Both the position numbers and the translations under genes were made by a program. The notes below the pieces were generated by a model. It was not told the DNA's origin. It was given only the letters and a program-made list of their open reading frames with translations, and ran no database searches. From the NCBI RefSeq assembly GCF_902497625.1, contig NZ_CABVGX010000002.1:1-64000 (forward strand): a DNA stretch of 64,000 nt, given 5' to 3'. This stretch comes from Pseudomonas fluorescens (GTDB lineage Bacteria > Pseudomonadota > Gammaproteobacteria > Pseudomonadales > Pseudomonadaceae). Position 1 is the first letter of the stretch; every line of letters begins with the position of its first letter. This document shows, piece after piece, positions 61,407 through 64,000 of the stretch.

Positions 61407-63283
61407 TGCGAAAGCCGTCCCTTTGCCGGATAGCGGAAGCGCAGGAAGTTCTGACCATTGCTCAAGACCTGGAACGCCTCTTTGAGGTTGTGCCGCTCAC
61501 TGTGGGAAAAGCGCTCGGGTTCGATGTAGTTATCGGGGCTGGAGCCGTGCTCAAGCGCGTCTGCCTGATGGCGGATACGGACCATGGAGAGAAACTCCAG
61601 GGCATACCTGAGGTGTTTCACTGCTTCAGGCGGCATGACGTTGGCCGCAGCAATGGAATCCAGCCGATCAAACGAATTCTGCGCAGCGCTGCCGCAGGCG
61701 AGGGCATGAATACGGATCAGGTCGGTCAGTGGCGCGGTGCCACGTCCCTTGAGGTTGATGATGCGTTTTTGCTGACCGTCGGTCTCGACGACGAAGGTGC
61801 GGAAGAAGCCCAGCGGTGGCGTTCGGTTGAGCGCAATTCTGGCCATTGCATTCAGGAAGGCAGGGCTGGACGCGGATTTGCTGGCACACAGATCCTTGAG
61901 TTCCTGAACAAACTCAAGCTGACCATAGACCCCGTCCAGGTCGAAAAAGATGCAACTGTTGAGCAGCGTTGCCGGGTTCGGCTTTTCGATCCACTGCTTG
62001 AAATAATTGCGCCACACGCTCAGGGGTTGGCGCCACTGATCATTGCTCGCCATTATTCCACCTTTGCAATAGGTATAGCCGCATGCGGCCAGACCATCGC
62101 TGACAAAGGTAGCCAGGCTGCGGAAGTAGCCGTCATGCAGCGCCGCATCAAAACGGTCGTCGAGCACCAGCGCATTATCCTGATCCGTGACCAGTAATTG
62201 CTCGTCCCGTGCCATCGAGCCCAGCACCATGAAGCAGTAGGGAACCGGTGGCGGGCCGAGCTTCTTTTCAGCGAGCTCAAGCAGGCGCTGTGTGAAGGCT
62301 CTGCCTATCCCGGAAATTGCACTGCCAATCATGTGCGCCGTTGCGCCATCGCGCACCATACGGATGTAAGTGCCTTTGAGGTCCCGCAACAGCGATCGCA
62401 GACCTTCCACCGACGTCTGGTTGGAGATTCTGCCCACCAGGTACAGGCTGCTGTGGGATTCGTAGCGGATGATGTCCGACAGGTTGATCAGCCCCGCCGG
62501 TCGACCATTCCTGAGCACGGGAAGGTGATGAATATTTCGCCGCAGCATGACCAGCATGGCTTCAAACACTGAATCGTCTACGCCGATTGATACCGGGTCT
62601 GCGGTCATGATTTCGCTGACGGCGGTGGCTTCACCGTCGAGCCCGGCTGCGACGACGCGGGTGCGCAAGTCCCGGTCGGTGACGATGCCCTGCATCTCTC
62701 CCCCTTCAAGCCCGGCGGGCGACATCACTACCACACATGCCACACGATGTTCAGCCATGAGCCTGGCGGCATCGCCCACCGTGGCGTCAGAGGCCACCCA
62801 CACCAGTGAGCGCGAAAGCAGGGCACGGCATCTGAGCTGGATCAGTTCGCTGGCACGCCCTTGTGCCTCGACTGCAGTCTTGAGCCTGGAATGGCCCTCG
62901 GCTTCGACAAAGTCAGCGAAGGCGTCATGTTGCGCGCAGAGATCGGCGAACACGTCGGCGGGAATGAAGTAGACAAGGCTGTCCTCCAGCGCCCGCGCCG
63001 GGAAACGCACCTTGTTACTGCGCAACAGCCCGGCCTGGCCAAAGATATCGCCTTCCACCAGACGGTTATAAAGTTCGCCATTGCGTCGATAAATCTCGAC
63101 TGCGCCACTGCGCACGTAGTGCAAGTCCTGGATGACCGCACCCGCTTGCAGAATCTCACTGCCGGCCTTGAAGTAACTGACTTCAATACGCCGCGCGATC
63201 GTCTCGATTACTTCCCTTGGAAGCGAGTCAAACGGAGCGAAGCGACAGAGATGGTCGCTGATCTCCTGTAATTCGATTTGCAT
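61403..63283 (-). CDS. cNMP-binding/CBS/DUF294 nucleotidyltransferase-like signalling protein
   Basis: 626 residues in four parts. A cNMP-binding-like domain covers about 10-130 (VEIYRRNGELYNRLVEGDIF). Two CBS domains cover about 160-285 (MAEHRVACVVVMSP, MTADPVSIGVDDSVFEAML). A DUF294 nucleotidyltransferase domain covers about 320-440 (VLGSMARDEQLLVTDQDNAL, with GSxARxE and paired Asp), and a DUF294_C helical domain closes the protein from about 480. Similar to GlnD-type NTase sensors and likely to integrate nucleotide signals. The partner exonuclease overlaps its stop. Biochemical output not established. Confidence 0.92.
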   Translation of the reverse strand: MQIELQEISDHLCRFAPFDSLPREVIETIARRIEVSYFKAGSEILQAGAVIQDLHYVRSGAVEIYRRNGELYNRLVEGDIFGQAGLLRSNKVRFPARALEDSLVYFIPADVFADLCAQHDAFADFVEAEGHSRLKTAVEAQGRASELIQLRCRALLSRSLVWVASDATVGDAARLMAEHRVACVVVMSPAGLEGGEMQGIVTDRDLRTRVVAAGLDGEATAVSEIMTADPVSIGVDDSVFEAMLVMLRRNIHHLPVLRNGRPAGLINLSDIIRYESHSSLYLVGRISNQTSVEGLRSLLRDLKGTYIRMVRDGATAHMIGSAISGIGRAFTQRLLELAEKKLGPPPVPYCFMVLGSMARDEQLLVTDQDNALVLDDRFDAALHDGYFRSLATFVSDGLAACGYTYCKGGIMASNDQWRQPLSVWRNYFKQWIEKPNPATLLNSCIFFDLDGVYGQLEFVQELKDLCASKSASSPAFLNAMARIALNRTPPLGFFRTFVVETDGQQKRIINLKGRGTAPLTDLIRIHALACGSAAQNSFDRLDSIAAANVMPPEAVKHLRYALEFLSMVRIRHQADALEHGSSPDNYIEPERFSHSERHNLKEAFQVLSNGQNFLRFRYPAKGRLSQ

Positions 63284-63419
63284 GAAACCTCATGATGGGC
63301 CGACTGTGGCAGGGGCTGCGGCTGCCAGATGTTGCCACCACACCACATCCTGATGCGACCAGCAAGTCCGGAGCCTGCATAAGCGCGCATTCGCTCCATT
63401 GCGCTGATCCGCGACCCAG

Positions 63420-64000
63420 TCAACCCTTACTGTGCTTGACCTCCAGCTTGTTGAACGTAACCTGCGCGCCTTCGGACTTGTAGCCGGTATTGTCCAGAGC
63501 GTAGGCCCCGGCCTTGAAATACAGCTGCTTGTTCTGCCAGCTTTTGCTGAGCTGCTTGCCCCAGCGGTTACCTTGCGAAATCACATGCAGGTAGCCCGCC
63601 GAGCTCAAGCGAATCTCGTAGGTGAACCGCTTGTTCAAATCGACATCCTCGGCAATCACTACCTTGGTGTCCGCGCTGCCCGGCTTGAGTCGATAGTTGG
63701 CAATGACGCTGCCGGTCTGCCTGGCCTTGTCGTAGACATACTCGACCTTCAGCAGCGGGCCTTTGCCCTGGTAGATATGAATCTGCCCGATAACCACTCG
63801 GCCTTCGGACGGCACCTGGTTGACTGACAGGCTGGCCGTCATCCGGTGATCGGCCTTGGGGTACTTCCAGTTGCGCAGTTCACCGTCCTTGTACGTCTCG
63901 CGAAGTTCACTGCGGGCAAACTCGGATTTGGAGGTGGTCCCGCCCGTCACCGGTGCCCAGAAAAACAGGGTATTGCCGGCGCGGAAGTACGCATCCGAAT
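63420..64000 (-). CDS. Polysaccharide lyase family 7 (alginate lyase 2), 5' cut by window edge
   Basis: The visible frame continues to the window edge, beginning about YFRAGNTLFFWAPVTGGTT; the ATG at 63950 is internal. PL7 marks are RSELRE (substrate Arg/Glu), VVIGQIHIYQG (Gln/His catalytic pair) and YFKAGAYALDN near the C-terminus (Tyr acid/base). The length (about 195 residues visible) suits a single-domain PL7 lyase. It cuts alginate by beta-elimination; in Pseudomonas it can act on the organism's own alginate. Confidence 0.92.
   Translation of the reverse strand, partial: SDAYFRAGNTLFFWAPVTGGTTSKSEFARSELRETYKDGELRNWKYPKADHRMTASLSVNQVPSEGRVVIGQIHIYQGKGPLLKVEYVYDKARQTGSVIANYRLKPGSADTKVVIAEDVDLNKRFTYEIRLSSAGYLHVISQGNRWGKQLSKSWQNKQLYFKAGAYALDNTGYKSEGAQVTFNKLEVKHSKG

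Overview
The window looks like a chromosomal segment of a Pseudomonas, most likely of the fluorescens group. It has high GC, Shine-Dalgarno-led genes often joined by ATGA or TGATG overlaps, and small Pseudomonas-type families (a DUF1652 protein, a likely DUF6555 protein). It also carries an arsenic operon, an EptA-type lipid A locus, a BCCT transporter and a PL7 alginate lyase. No rRNA, tRNA or CRISPR array was seen.

Region 1 (1 to about 28.8 kb) is a large catabolic cluster. It holds three fumarylacetoacetate-hydrolase-fold proteins, an MFS transporter, an IclR regulator, a thiolase-like protein paired with a DUF35 zinc-ribbon/OB protein, two SDRs, and a Rieske oxygenase alpha/beta pair. It also holds a DUF2889 protein, an acyl-CoA ligase, a TetR regulator, two ACMSD-type amidohydrolases, a 3-hydroxyacyl-CoA dehydrogenase, a thiolase, a carboxymuconolactone-decarboxylase-like protein, a cytochrome P450, three acyl-CoA dehydrogenases and an enoyl-CoA hydratase. 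A glutathione peroxidase, a pantothenate synthetase, a Cache-domain protein and a second MFS transporter close the region. The genes read as oxygenation of a cyclic substrate, CoA activation, beta-oxidation-like and retro-aldol steps, and hydrolytic C-C cleavage or decarboxylation. The substrate cannot be named from sequence. A 25-bp imperfect palindrome (10-bp arms, 5-bp spacer, half-site near TGWACA) recurs in front of at least six transcription units, twice at the tetR/ligase divergent promoter. This points to one regulon, probably under that TetR protein.

Region 2 (28.8 to 38 kb) is an accessory, partly decayed stretch. It contains a LysR stump fused to a YciE/YciF ferritin-like remnant, several small Pseudomonas proteins, a lone receiver protein, an alpha/beta hydrolase with a haloacetate-dehalogenase-like triad, and a complete IS3-family element (33032..34266) without an obvious target duplication. 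It also contains a membrane-protein pseudogene with several lesions, an AT-rich orphan membrane protein and a C4-like RNA fold.

Region 3 (38 to 53.4 kb) has a LysR/exported-SDR pair, an ADP/ATP-translocase-like MFS protein, serine hydrolases, a DUF421 protein, a TerC/Alx protein with hairpins in its leader, and arsR-arsC-arsH without an efflux permease. Two HxlR-controlled sets of SDR, F420-reductase-like and SnoaL-like proteins follow.

Region 4 (53.5 to 64 kb) is an envelope operon (histidine phosphatase, PAP2 phosphatase, OmpR-type regulator, EptA-like phosphoethanolamine transferase) with no sensor kinase in view. It is followed by a serine hydrolase, a BCCT transporter, a DnaQ-like exonuclease overlapping a cNMP/CBS/nucleotidyltransferase protein, and a PL7 alginate lyase cut by the right edge.
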